From positions 1,844,001-1,908,000 of the forward strand of contig JACCIC010000099.1 in NCBI GenBank assembly GCA_018907035.1: 64,000 nt of DNA, read 5' to 3'. The position numbers and the translations under genes were made by a program. Each line of letters begins with the position of its first letter. The stretch's first letter is position 1. Below the pieces are notes generated by a model, which searched no databases, was not told the DNA's origin, and was given only the letters and a program-made list of their open reading frames with translations. Positions 50,490 through 63,680 of this stretch are shown piece after piece. The DNA comes from Sycobia sp. Sy_11 (Eukaryota > Arthropoda > Insecta > Hymenoptera > Epichrysomallidae).

Positions 50490-51110
50490 TTAAAAAGTTA
50501 TTTCCGAGTGGAGAAGGGCTTGAGAGGGCGGAGGGCGTGGATTCGCGGCATTATCCAGCAAAACTTTAGTAAAATGCAAATTCCTGAAGCGCTTTCCCAA
50601 ATCGATCTTGCCGCATCCTCTTTCCTTATACTCCTTCGTCGACCCCGTATAATCCTCGCGGCCCTCTGACACTGCGACCGTTCGCCGCGTCTACTTCACA
50701 TTCTAAATCCTGCATTAGGTGAAGAAACGCATCTTCGATGTAAACGATGAGTACTGCCCCTCCCCCCTCCCCTGCTCACCGCTCGCCAGCTGTCGTCGGC
50801 GATAAAACCCGCGCCGGTACGACTTCCCCGAGCGTCCGAACTCTCGTTGCCCGAGCACGAGCGCAGTAGTTGTTCATGCGCTAACTGTCCGCCGGGGCGT
50901 CGAGTCTCGCGTCGCCTCGCCCCGCTGTTCCTCGCGTCCGGACGACGCGCCTCGCCTATCCCGCCTTCTAATCCCCCTCTTTCTGCCCGTCGAGATTTCC
51001 GAGGGTGTATACGTGCGCGGCCTGCTAAGACTCGCTGTTTGACCCGCTACAACTCCCCTCTTCCCTTCCCAGCCCCTCTCGCCCTCGCCGCTTTATAGAT
51101 CCATTCGGTT
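50490..51110. promoter_or_regulatory. GC-rich island with TATA-like box
   Basis: A pyrimidine- and CpG-rich block with GCGATAAAACCC near 50800 upstream of a GC-rich stretch. A promoter is possible, but no transcript exon follows that I can support. Confidence 0.2.
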
Positions 51111-51131
51111 TCGCTCGGGTGATGGGCCATC

Positions 51132-51137
<6 letters not shown>

Positions 51138-51194
<57 letters not shown>

Positions 51195-51243
51195 TCGAAT
51201 GCAATGCTTGCGTAGCGCACGTACAGATACACAGATTTCAAAA

Positions 51244-51279
<36 letters not shown>
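51138..51279. repeat. (TA)n and (CT)n microsatellites
   Basis: TA at about 51138-51191 and CT at about 51247-51279. Confidence 0.95.
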
Positions 51280-51281
<2 letters not shown>

Positions 51282-53399
51282 TCACTCTTTGTGCCTGACT
51301 CGCTGCATGCAACAGCTCGACCGTGTGTCAACGACGTCTTATCAGGACAAGGTAATTGCTGAGTCTCGCCGGCGAGCGCTAAATCTCGAAGGGGCCGTGC
51401 GGGGCTTTTCGAATGAGTCGGCGGGCTATGCGAAGCAGAAACGATTTGATTTTGACGATGACTTTTCGAGACAGCACGATGAAATGAGGTTGGTGGCTAT
51501 TCTGGTTATTCGAATAATTTTTCCAAAAAAAAAATTATATTAATTAACTTGGAATGTATAAAATAACCAGAGATTAAGGAGAGGGTACGGAATAATGATA
51601 ATGAAATCCAAAGCAGATTTTATGCAGTGGCTACGATTCTTGAAATTTTTAATACACGTGTGTGAACATAGAATACTGTATATACCTTAAAATAGCTAAC
51701 GTAATATGCTTGTCAGCTTTCTAAAAACATTTATTTATAATAATATTTACGATGAGAATTTTAGTGACAATTTAATTGTTAAGAAATTATATTAACTATT
51801 ACAGAAAAATATGATTTCTGTTTTATACATAAATCATAAGATACGTAAATATTCAAACAGCTCGGGAATTAGAACTATCAATATGAATCAAAATAATTTA
51901 AAATCATTAGTCAAAATTATTTTTCTAACAAAGTGATGTCTACAAATTGTCTTGTTTTCATTGTGATCTAATTTATATTGGGTAGATTTGTCGTACTATA
52001 GCTCAACGTATCGAAGAACACAGCAAATTTGCAGATCAAAGTAACAAATCTACTTAAATCTAAATGACTTAAGGCACGCTGTATTACTAATAAAAATAAT
52101 ATTAATCGCAGTACGGTTTTAGGAGGGGGGGGGGCTAGTAATCCTGAGCACCGCTTAATTGTGCTAAGATAGATAGAATAGAAAGTAATAAGAATTTTTG
52201 ATAGCTATATTGATACAACATTTCAATACAGAAAAATGCTGTAAGATAAAATTTAAAATATAAGACTTCTATTAATTCTGTAAAGAGTAGATAGATTATA
52301 GTGGATTTATAAAGCATCGCTTATTTTTGAATGTGTAATCTTGAATAATTCATTAAATAAGCTTTTGTAAGAGCAAGACAACAGCCAGTACTGATTAATT
52401 TAGATCATTTCGAATGATTATACTATATGAAAAAGTAAAGAAACTGAAAATTATTGAAATTGTTCAAGACACAATAATATAACTAATAATATGAGCGATT
52501 TTATCGTTTCAACATTCTGGTCAATTCATTTTTCCTTCCCTTCATCTCTGATTTATAAATGAAGCATAGCTTAGAAAATAGTCAATCCATCAAAATATTA
52601 ATTCATAAAGAGTTGATTGGTATTTTATGAGTTTTTATGCAATATAAATTTTAAAATAGTTTCAATTTTGAAAAATGTATATCGTTAGTATTTACAGCAT
52701 TTATATTATTAATATCAATTTTACAACAATAAATCAAAATCATTTATATTCTCTGTTAAAAAGAGTTTTTAATGAACTCGATTAAGCAAACAACTTTGTA
52801 ACCATCAAATTATTTAAATATATAATCCTGCAAATGCTTACATATCAGACAATCCCACATTCGTAAAAAGAGGACTCTGGGTGTATGCCACCAATCATAG
52901 ATGCAATATAGAAAATTCGTCGGACGAAATAATATTTTCGTTGACACTTAATTTGCGATAACTTTTATAATTATATGTGATTTTATATATACCTTATAAA
53001 TTAAAAAGCGAATACAAATTGGAAGTAAAGCCAAGTAAATTTCACATAAAACGGAGTATGTATGAGTAAGCTATCTGCTTACTCATAAAACTTAAAAATT
53101 AATATCATCAATTATCGTGTACGCGGTTTAAGTCAGTAGAGATGGAGTGAAATTCATATTATATATATATGGCTAAATATTAAAATAAATATTTCCTATT
53201 TATTTAAATCAACTAGGTAATATATAACATATATGGTGATGGTCGATCTATATATAGGAATTACACACAAATTCTCACCAAACTAATAATAATCAAGGGA
53301 AGCGCTGCTTCTTCTTTCAGCCAAGCCGAGAGCGTTTACGAAAATCCCATTAGCCTTCCGTGTGCTTAATTTCGAGCATGTTGTGCGCGCCGTCAAAAT

Positions 53400-53800
53400 T
53401 ACACGACAAATTTCACGTTTAGATTGCGCTCCCAGGCATCGCGGCGGTGCGCGACGTGAGCGCCAAGGAGCTGCTGCTGCCGCCGCTGCTGCCGCCCGCG
53501 CCGTCGCGAATGAACCAAGGGAAACGAACGCGTACGAGCGGACGCGCTCGCTTCATTTGCGTATACGCAATTTGTATGCTCTCCCACGAGCGTTGCGAGG
53601 GTCAGAGGGGGCGGGAGGGCGAGGGGGTCGTACACTCAGTACCTTCATTCTGGTAAACAATACGGGTTTCGGGCGAATATCATTCCATCGCCGCGTAGCC
53701 CGTTGCGAAATTTCGAGCTTTACTCTTTCACGCACTGGGAGTCGGGGTTGGTGGTAAGGGAAGGGCGAGCGGAAGCGGAAACGACCAAAAACGACGCTAT
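53400..53800. other. GC-rich patch with CTG/CCG repeats
   Basis: Contains GCTGCTGCTGCCGCCGCTG near 53469-53487, read as poly-Ala or Leu/Pro in overlapping frames. No splice-bounded exon was recognised. Confidence 0.3.
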
Positions 53801-55090
53801 CCGGCCTTTTACGGGAGCACGTCCGAAGCTTTGATTGACTGGTTCGATTCTTTCCTTCCCTTTTTCCCCAGTGCGTTTTTCTACTATGCTATTCAGTCGG
53901 CAAACAAAAGAGGCAGGGAGAAATAGAGAAAATTGGAGTGGGCAGGAAGAAATTTTGAACGCTGACTTTTTACGGATTCGATTCGAATTTTATTCTTAAA
54001 AAATTATTATACTATTTTCTACATAAACTATCCGTTATATTTTGATGTAATGTAAGCCTAGGCCGATTAATAAAAAAAATTTTTGTGTTAGAGAGTTAAA
54101 CGAGAGCACTTTAACGTTTGCTCTAGTACTTTATTCTGATATTTCTTGACTTTTGTGATATACGACCACGTAGATAATATTATTGAAAATGTCATTTTTT
54201 ACTTTATAGTAATAACTGTTGGTAAATAAGGAACAAGAAAGTTTTAATCCCAACTAGACAATAAGACAGAATAAACTTTTGAAATATCTTCTCTTCTCCA
54301 ATCTTCATTACCTGCAGTAATTGTAATTTTTCGCGTTTTCTCTAATACTCTCCAAATATTTTCCCTCCATTTTTTGAATATTAAGCTTACGGGGTACTCT
54401 AAATAAAAGCTTTTTTTACATGTGCGCTTCTACCATTAATAGGAATTAGCAGATATACTAATTATCTGATCAATTATTCAGAAGTAGTAAATCAAGCAGA
54501 GAAATGTCCGGAGCACTGAACAAACTAAAAGCAGAAAAACTATAAATCTATCGAGCATAAGCAACTCGGAATATAATTTTACGAGTGAGCATATTGTTCG
54601 CAATCTCGTCACTTCACTGGCAAACCATCTGTCTACGAAATGTTTCAACCTTCATTTTTTATTCATATATTGTGATGAACCACGCACCCCCGGATTTCGA
54701 GCAATAAGAAAATAACTCGTTTTTATTCCGTATTCTTGTTCATCCTCTCGCTACTATTGCTGCTATTATTCATATATTTCTCGATCTCTTCTCTCTCTCC
54801 CTCTCTCTCTTTCTCTACCTGTACACGGTCCGTTTAGATTCGCTTACGCGCTCGCGACTACGTGTACGGCAAAGGCTCAAAGAGGCAAATTGATACACCG
54901 CGAGTTCGCTCAAGCAAGTATGAGTATGAGTTGTATGCGGGAAATCTCGTAAAGAGCCGAGGACATAGTTACGGCGGGCTGTAGTGCACGAAACCGGGGT
55001 GGGTGGGTGACTGCAGTTAACATCGAGCAAAGGAGAGAAAGAGTTATATGGATACATAGTGAAAGCAAGAAAAAAAACTTGTCAACCCAT

Positions 55091-55095
<5 letters not shown>

Positions 55096-55139
<44 letters not shown>
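55096..55139. repeat. (TA)n microsatellite
   Basis: About 44 bp of TA repeat, followed by about 450 bp of GC-richer unique sequence. Confidence 0.95.
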
Positions 55140-55141
<2 letters not shown>

Positions 55142-55764
55142 TATATACGTGATTAACGTCAGCTTGAAAATTCGCATTAAAATTGCCTCATTCTCTCGGG
55201 GACGCGTTTGACTCCGAATCAAAGTCCGCCGTCTCCGAACCCCCTTCCCCCCGCTCATCCTCGTTATTTTTATTAGTTTACGAAGAACGCGGCCGACGTG
55301 CGCATAATTAAATTGCAAATATCCGCGGGGCATTTCATAAAGAGCGACGAGGGCGGATAAACGAAATGCTCATTAAGCGCAAAAAGGCGAGTTCTGCAGC
55401 AAAGGCAGTGTAGAGCTCAAGGCGGTGCAGCGCAGATTCGAGGATGTATAGTCGACGAATCGATGGTTATTTGCCGGTGTAGTTGATATTTTTCGACCCC
55501 AACCCCTTCCCTCCGTGCAGTTCAACTAAAGTATTTAATTAACGAGTGCTGCTTGGGTGAGCAGATCAAGACGAGACCTGGATTTCCCTCGGTTTATTTG
55601 CCTTACAGGCGGTACAATGTTTTCGACATTATTCCTTTATTAGAGAGTGTTATGGCGATGCAATGAGGATTGATTAAAATGCAAAGTGTATTTTCTAGTG
55701 TAATAGGAAAGCAAATAACATTGGATATTGACGGCTTATCTTGGGAATTTGAAAAATAACGTTG

Positions 55765-55766
<2 letters not shown>

Positions 55767-55797
<31 letters not shown>

Positions 55798-55818
55798 ATT
55801 ATTATTATTACTATTATT
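55767..55818. repeat. (ATT)n microsatellite
   Basis: Trinucleotide array with one ATATT interruption. Confidence 0.9.
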
Positions 55819-56177
55819 TTAAATTATAGTATCCATCCATAAAGTTTCTTACACGTATCTTATAACTATAACACTAATATCAGATATTTGAACAATTAAT
55901 TTTTGTCCAAAATTGAATTAACTTCTGAAAAGACGAATTACTTATTGAATTTACTTTTTAATATTACAGTAGTTGATAATATAAAATATATTTACTTTTC
56001 TTAACGTAATTCAAGTACAACTCAAATTACTGGAAAATTAAATGAAGTCAGTCTCGAAGGCTTTATAAGACAAAACTATAGATGGTGTTGACAAAAGTAT
56101 AGAAGTTGTCGATCAAATTTTTATGAAAAAGCGTTTCGAAAATAGCACTTATTATATAGTTAACATATCTCTATATT

Positions 56178-56381
56178 AAATTTGTATCTTTTTTTTTTAT
56201 TATTTAACGTCTCTCTATTTATGCTTCCAAATACCGGTGCCAATCAGCAACGGAGTGTTTGTACACAAAGCATATGTAATTTATTACATTACTATATTAT
56301 TACGGGATTTGAGCTCGGATCACCAAGTTACTAGTTCTTCGCTCTAACGATCGATCCATCGTAGGCCTCAAATTTGTATCT
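56178..56381 (-). mobile_element. tRNA-derived SINE with 12-bp target-site duplication
   Basis: Direct repeats AAATTTGTATCT at 56178-56189 and 56370-56381 flank a 180-bp body. On the minus strand the head resembles a tRNA: an A-box-like TGGATCGATCG (56358-56348), GTTAGAGC, an anticodon-loop-like CTAGTAA, and a B-box-like AGCTCAAATCC (56315-56305). The 3' end is A-rich and abuts the other repeat. SINEs are transcribed by RNA polymerase III from such boxes and moved by a partner LINE. A true tRNA is excluded because the body continues far past the tRNA-like part and the 3' acceptor strand does not pair. Confidence 0.85.
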
Positions 56382-58371
56382 AATTAAGATAATATTTACC
56401 GATAATAATATAAATTAATATAAATACATATAAACATATAAACACAATATAATTTATTAATTAAATATATCTGTAGATATAATATTTTCTGGTAGTTGAA
56501 TAATCTTCATTTAACTATATTATATAGAAATTGTAGATCTAAATAAAGAAACAAAGTATTACTACAATTTTTAAGCTTTTGATTGATACTTTCCATGCTA
56601 CATCATTCCGATTAATTTAACAAAATATGGAATTATCCCTGTTACAAAGTAGTTTCATGAAAATGTTGTGGAAAACAGTTATGGGAAATAAAAATAACAT
56701 TGATAAGACTTAAAAAATTCAAACTGAATTAGAAGTGAGTTAAAAATGTTATTACATTAATTTTTGTTATTTTTTATAATTTTATAAAATCTCTTCGATT
56801 CGAGAGATGCACTCGAATCACCTTCAGACGCTTGTAGAATAACATATTTGGTTACTTATGATCATACATTTGAATGATATTTACAAGCTTCATTATAAAA
56901 AGAAATTTCATTTGACTCATCAAAAATTGTTTTATAAATAAATAAAGAATAGCAATTGGTACCAGCGTATGTCGATTACGATCCAATACGACACATGAAA
57001 TATTTTATAAATGGAAAGGTTAAAACAGTTTCGTATCTATCATTAATATTTTTCGTTTTTTTTTTAAAGAATCTTGTACAGATAAGAAGATACATCGGCA
57101 TTCACTTGATCGAATCTATATTTAATTTATCGATTCTGAGGTTAAAACGATAAGGCGTTTCAGTCATTTCAATATGCGTTTCAATGGAAGATAAATCAAG
57201 CAATATTTTAAATACTTTCGCATATATTCATATATCGATTGTGAAGTATAGCCTTCAAGCATTGTGGTAATTTTCATCGTGACGCAATTATCTTTATTAT
57301 TAAAAATTTATTAATCGGCCTTTTTAAACTCTAATTCAGACATGAAATAAACAATTAGCATGGAGTTATTATATGTTGTAATTTTTAATACAGCAATTGA
57401 TAATCTTTATTCAAACGATGAAATATTCTTAAATAAGAAAGTAATAAACTATTATATTTATGCAAATAGTTGTATCCATTATTAATTTTCATCAGATAAT
57501 TTACAATTTGTCTCATAATAAAACCAAATATTATTTAAATGGTTCTTAAAACACTTACACATTTTAATCGATTTCAATGCGATTACAGAATGGTAGAAAT
57601 TTTTTGAAAAGCATGCTTCTACCAAGTTTTTATTTTATTACTTTCTGCGTGAACTTGTAATTTAATACACAATTACCTTGGAAGTAAAAAATGTTTATCA
57701 ACTTCCAGTGAATACATATAGAAATGTCGTACAGTCACTACATGTCAATAAAATTATTTTTTCAGTCTTTCGAATGTAATAATTGTAAATCAGCGTGAAT
57801 TATATTATACAGCTAGTTAGAGATACATGTAACAAGTTTGAACACGATAGAACTGTCATATCTTCGACTTCAATATTATTATTAATACTCTATTACTGTG
57901 TTTTGGAATTGTAAAATGTCAAAATGACAACGAGAGTGGCGTTTAAAATTTCTTTTGTTATCCATTCAAATGTAACTGTAAAATATGTCTATATTAGATT
58001 CAATATTGGTATCCGAATGCATTCTCCTTTTACGAGTAAGACTTACCGTTTTTAGAATTTTCGAATCACTAAGATTTACAGAGTTTTTTTTCTATCGCAG
58101 TCTAATAAGTATCTTTTTGAATCTCGAAAAGAATGACACTTCTAATGAAAAAACAGAAGCTTAATTGATACTTTCAGTGCTAAAACCTTGTTTTCATTTA
58201 CATGACGAACGTATATAATGAACATAAAAATAATAACGAACAAGGCGAAAAGCCAAGACAGACAGGTAGAGCGCTCAAATGATTAATGAATTTCATATCG
58301 TATTATGCTTTGCGAAGTAATCTTACATTTTTTTGCAGATACATCAATGATATTTAAATTTGAAACAATTA

Positions 58372-58376
<5 letters not shown>

Positions 58377-58446
<70 letters not shown>
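58377..58446. repeat. (GA)n microsatellite
   Basis: About 70 bp of pure GA, the longest in the window. Confidence 0.95.
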
Positions 58447-58451
<5 letters not shown>

Positions 58452-58539
58452 ACAAAGGGATCACGAAGAGAAAGATAATGCGGGCGATAATGTATTGGGA
58501 CGTATAGAACCTTTTTTACGCGCAGTCAGATAATTTAGA

Positions 58540-59060
58540 AAACTACAGTGATGTATGGTAATTTATCACCCCATCCCGTCCGCTGCGAATTGTTTCTTCT
58601 TCAAACAAAGCCTCGCGCACGATCGATCGATCGTTACGAATCTCCGAGCGCGAAATTATGACTTTTGCCCCCCTCGGTCACGCGCGCGTAAGCCCATATT
58701 TATACTTTCGAGTCGTGCGCACCGGCGCGCCCGTCGCGCCCGTCGCTCTCTTCCAACGAGCAGCGGCTCCCTGAAACGAAAAGATTGGCGCTCGCGACTC
58801 GCGATCGCCGTTCATAACGCCAGCGGGCCTCGAGCGTCGCGGCTCGCGTAAAATACGCAACGGCAGCAGTTCTCAATGCGATCCGATCGGCCCTCTTATA
58901 TCAGTCGAATCGTCCGCGGGTATGTGCACGGGCGCAGCGTTTGGGAACAGTATCGCTGTGCCGCTATGTGTGTATACTATGTACTATGTACTATGACTCG
59001 TCACTTTTTTGACCCGACCTCTTCGGTCCCGGGCGTTTTATCGGGTGAGAGGTAGAAGGT
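58540..59060. promoter_or_regulatory. GC-rich island
   Basis: A CpG-rich block (CGCGCG, GGCGCG) following the GA array, with TCTTATATCAGTCG near 58896-58909 that could serve as initiator. No supported exon. Speculative. Confidence 0.2.
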
Positions 59061-62000
59061 ACTTCGCTTCGAAATTGGGACACTGAAGAAACACGAACCT
59101 TGATCAGGATGGTAATTTGAGCTTGTTTTGCACAGTTGCTTCCTTCGTAGATAGCCGAGATTTTGGCGTTGCTTTCTATTTGTTAAACTCCTTTACTTGC
59201 TTGCTATGAAGAAAAATGCTTTTGCGACATAAATGGGATAATGTTAATAATAATTAAGAAAATATGATCTCAGCATGCTTTACTTTCCATTTTCGTGTAT
59301 CTGGACAAATAATATAACCTTCGACATCCAAATGAATTATTTCATTTAAGACGTACGTCTCAATTTTTCCACTATAATACGCTTAGTACATATGGCTTAC
59401 TCTTAGGACAATGGTTACGTGATCTAATAAATCTATAAGTATTTTTAATTGATAATTAAATGAATCTAGTAAATATATTTAATTCATTTAGTTTATCGTT
59501 GACCTAATAACTCCAGTTGAATTAGAACGTAAATGGATTTTTGGATAATTGGAAGAGGGGCTGTGTTTTTTAATTTATAATCATAAATTTTTATTATATA
59601 TTTTTTACTATTTAATAACTAATAATTTACTTAAAAAATTAATCAAATGAAATAAATCTTTTTGCTGTAATTATACTAAGCGATTCTATATAAAATATGT
59701 CTAATTAAATAAACATTTTACTAATTACTCAACAAAAAAGGTGAATGAAAATTTAACCAATAAAAATATTATAAACAAGTTCGAAATAGAACTACAAGTA
59801 TGGATATACTAATTACACTAAAGATAATTAAATTAATAGCGAGCATATATAGCGTGTTGTGGTCGTCAATTTTAATTTACGTCCTTATAAAGAAAATTAC
59901 TATAAAAGCTACTTCAAAATATTACTGTACAAAATTGTTTTAGCTGTCTAAAAGAATAAACTTTTATTAGTAATTATGATATTTTTATCTTTCTTGTGAT
60001 AAATAATTTTAAATTTATGCTAATCGGTAAAGTCAAACGTTTCTTGCATATTTAATATCTATATAAAGTTTCTTATTACTTATTGATTATATAAAAATAT
60101 AATTTAGCTGTATTTTGAAAAAATGTAATAAACGATATACATTAGTTTATTCAATAATGAAATCTATTAATTACGTCCGTATAACGTTAGTTTTCATAAG
60201 CTTATATTTCATATTAGATAACATCGATCAATAAATTTTCAGCCTAATTAATAAAAAGAAAACGTTTCGGTAAAATTGAACATTATTCATTGAAATATAC
60301 GTCTTGTTTGCTTTCAAGATAATCTTGAACTTCGTCAATCCTTTCTTCATTTAGGTCAAATCTTATAGAATGTTTTAAGCTGTATAAAGAGTGAGTAACT
60401 ATTTATTACCTGTATAATCTGACTACCTATTACCAATAGGTAGCCAGATATGGAGAGAACTATTAGTGGAAATTTAGGGAAATAATTAGAAGAACAATTT
60501 AATAAATTTGACCTTCGTTTTTGTAGACTTGTGACCTTGTGCATTATTCTCAAGAAATAGCATTCTTTTCTTTGTAATTGAGGCTGCTTTACTTCATTTC
60601 ATCAATTTTTCATATTTATTGTTTCATTTTTCTCAATCTGAACTCAATTCCGTGCATATTCCAAAATAGTAAAGCTATAAAATTGACAACCGACATTTAA
60701 AGGCGAATGGTTAAAGAGAACTAAAATCAGAAACTATTTTTCTCTTTCTCTCTCTCTACTCATTATTGGAAAACAAATTTGAAAAAAAATGTGTATGTAT
60801 GTAGCTCAGGAAAATATTTCTTCTTGTCCGAATATAGATTAGATACACGGCTTATAAATAGTGAACCCAAATGAAAGAAAGTGCTCGGAGGAGGGCAACA
60901 TCATTATCAGGAGTCTTGTTTTTTTAATGAACATCGCTTTAGGTGATGGAGTCTGATCTTCAAAAAATCTAAAAATTTTAGAAGAATCTATATAACCATC
61001 AGTGATGCAGATTAATGAAATAAGAGTTCATATATCAAGACTTATACAGCTATATTTTAAATTAATCAGTGGGTAGAAAAAATTTATTCCTCTTATAAAA
61101 TTATAGTCTATTGCAATTTTTTCTAATGAAAATGAACAATCTGATCAACGCAAAATTTTGTTTCCTTTAAGAGTTTTAACCTGGATTGTTGGTTCTCATT
61201 CAATTTTTCGCAATATTTATATATATGATCGTAACGATTTAATTATTTTTAATGGTTCTCATTGCAAATTACGTTCAAAAGATGATTTTTTATTCAATGA
61301 TGAGAACAAATATATACTACAGTTGACTGAATTGAAATCTATTTCACTTTTCTAACGATTAAGTAAGATTTCAAATAGAAAAATTTAAATGACTAAAATT
61401 TAACAAATATTAATGTTTAGATATTCGCCTCAAAAATGATAGAGGTATTCTTAACTTCTAACAATTATTGACAATAGTATTTTCAAATACTTTCAAATGA
61501 GGTTGAAGTAGTAATTTTCATAAAAGTAAATAGAGTTTTCCTAAGGTCTGAGTGAAATATTTTCATTGATGATAATTATATTTAAAAATTTTTTGCATAT
61601 CGTGACTTGGAATATACTTCTACGTCCATTTTCTGAAGTTAAGCAATTGAATAATCCCATTTCAATTTTGATATATTTAAATAGGTCAAGAATCTTTTCA
61701 TATCAGTTTAAAGTTTTAATATCACTTTCAAATCCAACACCAGCGGAATTGTAAACTTTTTACTGTAAATTTGCTTCTTTACAGTTTCAATGTTTATCTG
61801 CAAGACAAGTTGTACGAACGGGAAAACAAATATCCGGTTTTATTAAAATTCTAAAACAATTTAGAGAGATGTACCTGGACCTCTAGACGCGCCCACGCAG
61901 CCTCGGCGCACCAGGGGCAATTATATTTCCTCTACTCGAAAGATATTTTATTACCGTTTTAATTTATTTCTTGCCAACTTGTGTAAATTGGATATTTCCC

Positions 62001-62164
62001 TTTAGAAACTTTCAACTTGTCTGCGAGGAGAATAGATTGCCCCGAATAAAGAGAAGAGTTTAAGATTTATACAGGGCGCCCGGGGGATTAATTGACCATT
62101 GGGCAATTTTTGTGCTCGAAAGGTTAAGGCGCCGATGTTTGCATAAACTGCCTAGACTTATAAA

Positions 62165-62167
<3 letters not shown>

Positions 62168-62209
<42 letters not shown>
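62168..62209. repeat. (TA)n microsatellite
   Basis: About 42 bp of TA repeat beside a GC-richer unique block at 61870-62150. Confidence 0.9.
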
Positions 62210-62210
<1 letters not shown>

Positions 62211-62725
62211 ATATATATGCATATATACGTATGTACATTTATTCTTCGATTAATGGTTGAAATCGTTAAGGATTATGGAGCAAGTTCCTAGAGAGCTTTT
62301 CGAGTTTAAACATTTTATATATTATAATATTATATATGTATATATAATTACATAGCAACTCTCAAATCTCAAGTGTAATACGTATTCTAATTTGCTGAAA
62401 TATGTAAAAAAGTTATTCATGTTGAAATATAACAGCAATAAAGATTCTATAGAAGTGCAAAGATAAAGTTGTCATATGTAAAATTCGAATATTACATTAT
62501 TTGATTAATCTAAGTAAGTTCATTTATTATTAATTAGAAATTTGACAAATATATGACAATGTAAGCTAAATTCATCAATACTGCAAATTGACACGACACG
62601 ACTATGATTATTGAAGTATTTTCAAATATTTAAATCTATACAAGAATTTAAATATTTTTATCGTACAAAAATATTTATTTATCTGTATTAATTTTTTGAC
62701 AAACAAAGAAGATAACTATATATTA

Positions 62726-62728
<3 letters not shown>

Positions 62729-62763
<35 letters not shown>
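62729..62763. repeat. (TA)n microsatellite
   Basis: About 35 bp of TA repeat. Confidence 0.9.
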
Positions 62764-62765
<2 letters not shown>

Positions 62766-63109
62766 ATTATTTATGCATTGATTTAATGATAATTATAATG
62801 AATGATAAATTTGCTTTATAGGAGATTTATTATTAATTTTATTATCAGGGACATTTCAATTCGAATGAATCGATTTTTTCGAACCGAAAACTCCAATTAT
62901 TGATAATTTTCCTGTATTGTTCAATTGATTCAGAATTATACGTTTGCTACGCAAGTTTTCGCAAAGAGTCGGATGCTGGCTAAACTTCAAAAATGGATAT
63001 TAACTTTGTAAAATCTTCGCCAGTTCCGCTTTAAATTACTGCTCGCCCGCATAAAAAACATCTGACCCAAATAACTGCCATTATCGATCTCTGCTGGTAA
63101 ATTAGTCGT

Positions 63110-63680
63110 TTCAATCCCGCGTCGGCTCGAGTAATCCCGGAGCGTATATACAGATAGAAGGCGGCGCGTTGGATCGCGGGTCCCTTTCAGCGCGGCTGGC
63201 AGAGAGATGGATAAAGACTTCGGAGAACAAGGGAGTCAGTCGACGGAATAAGAAGTCATCACCCGAGGACGTTCGCTTCAGGGATCGAATGCCGGGCGCG
63301 CGCATATTGAGACCGGGTGCGCCACCCGTCGCCGACTCCTATATACGCGTACACCTCCCGGGGAATCGTGCCCGCGTCCGTACGGGCTGACGCGCCGGAA
63401 TTGCTCGCTCGCTTCCTTTCAATATCGCGCGATTTTAGCGAGTCCACGGCGCGACGACACTTCGGGCTTTTTTATTACGACTGACAAGTTTACGAGCCCT
63501 CGAGCGCTCTATTCGCCAGTCGCGTGAACTCTCTCCCTCTCTCGCTCTCGTTCTCGCTCTTTACCACTCTCTTGCGCTCTCTCTTTTACTCTTTTCTCAA
63601 CTACGTATCTCTCCTCGCGCCTCGTTGGTACACGCATTCAGCATGGACGAGAGCAGGAAATAAATCGGCGCCCGTCATTA
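63110..63680. promoter_or_regulatory. GC-rich island near window end
   Basis: CpG-rich unique DNA passing into a CT-rich stretch. Frames are open on both strands without splice-bounded coding structure. Possible promoter or enhancer. Confidence 0.2.

Noticed and set aside
56303..56369. A functional tRNA gene on the minus strand
   Set aside because: Acceptor stem does not close, and the sequence continues to an A-rich tail bounded by a target duplication, so it is a SINE head.
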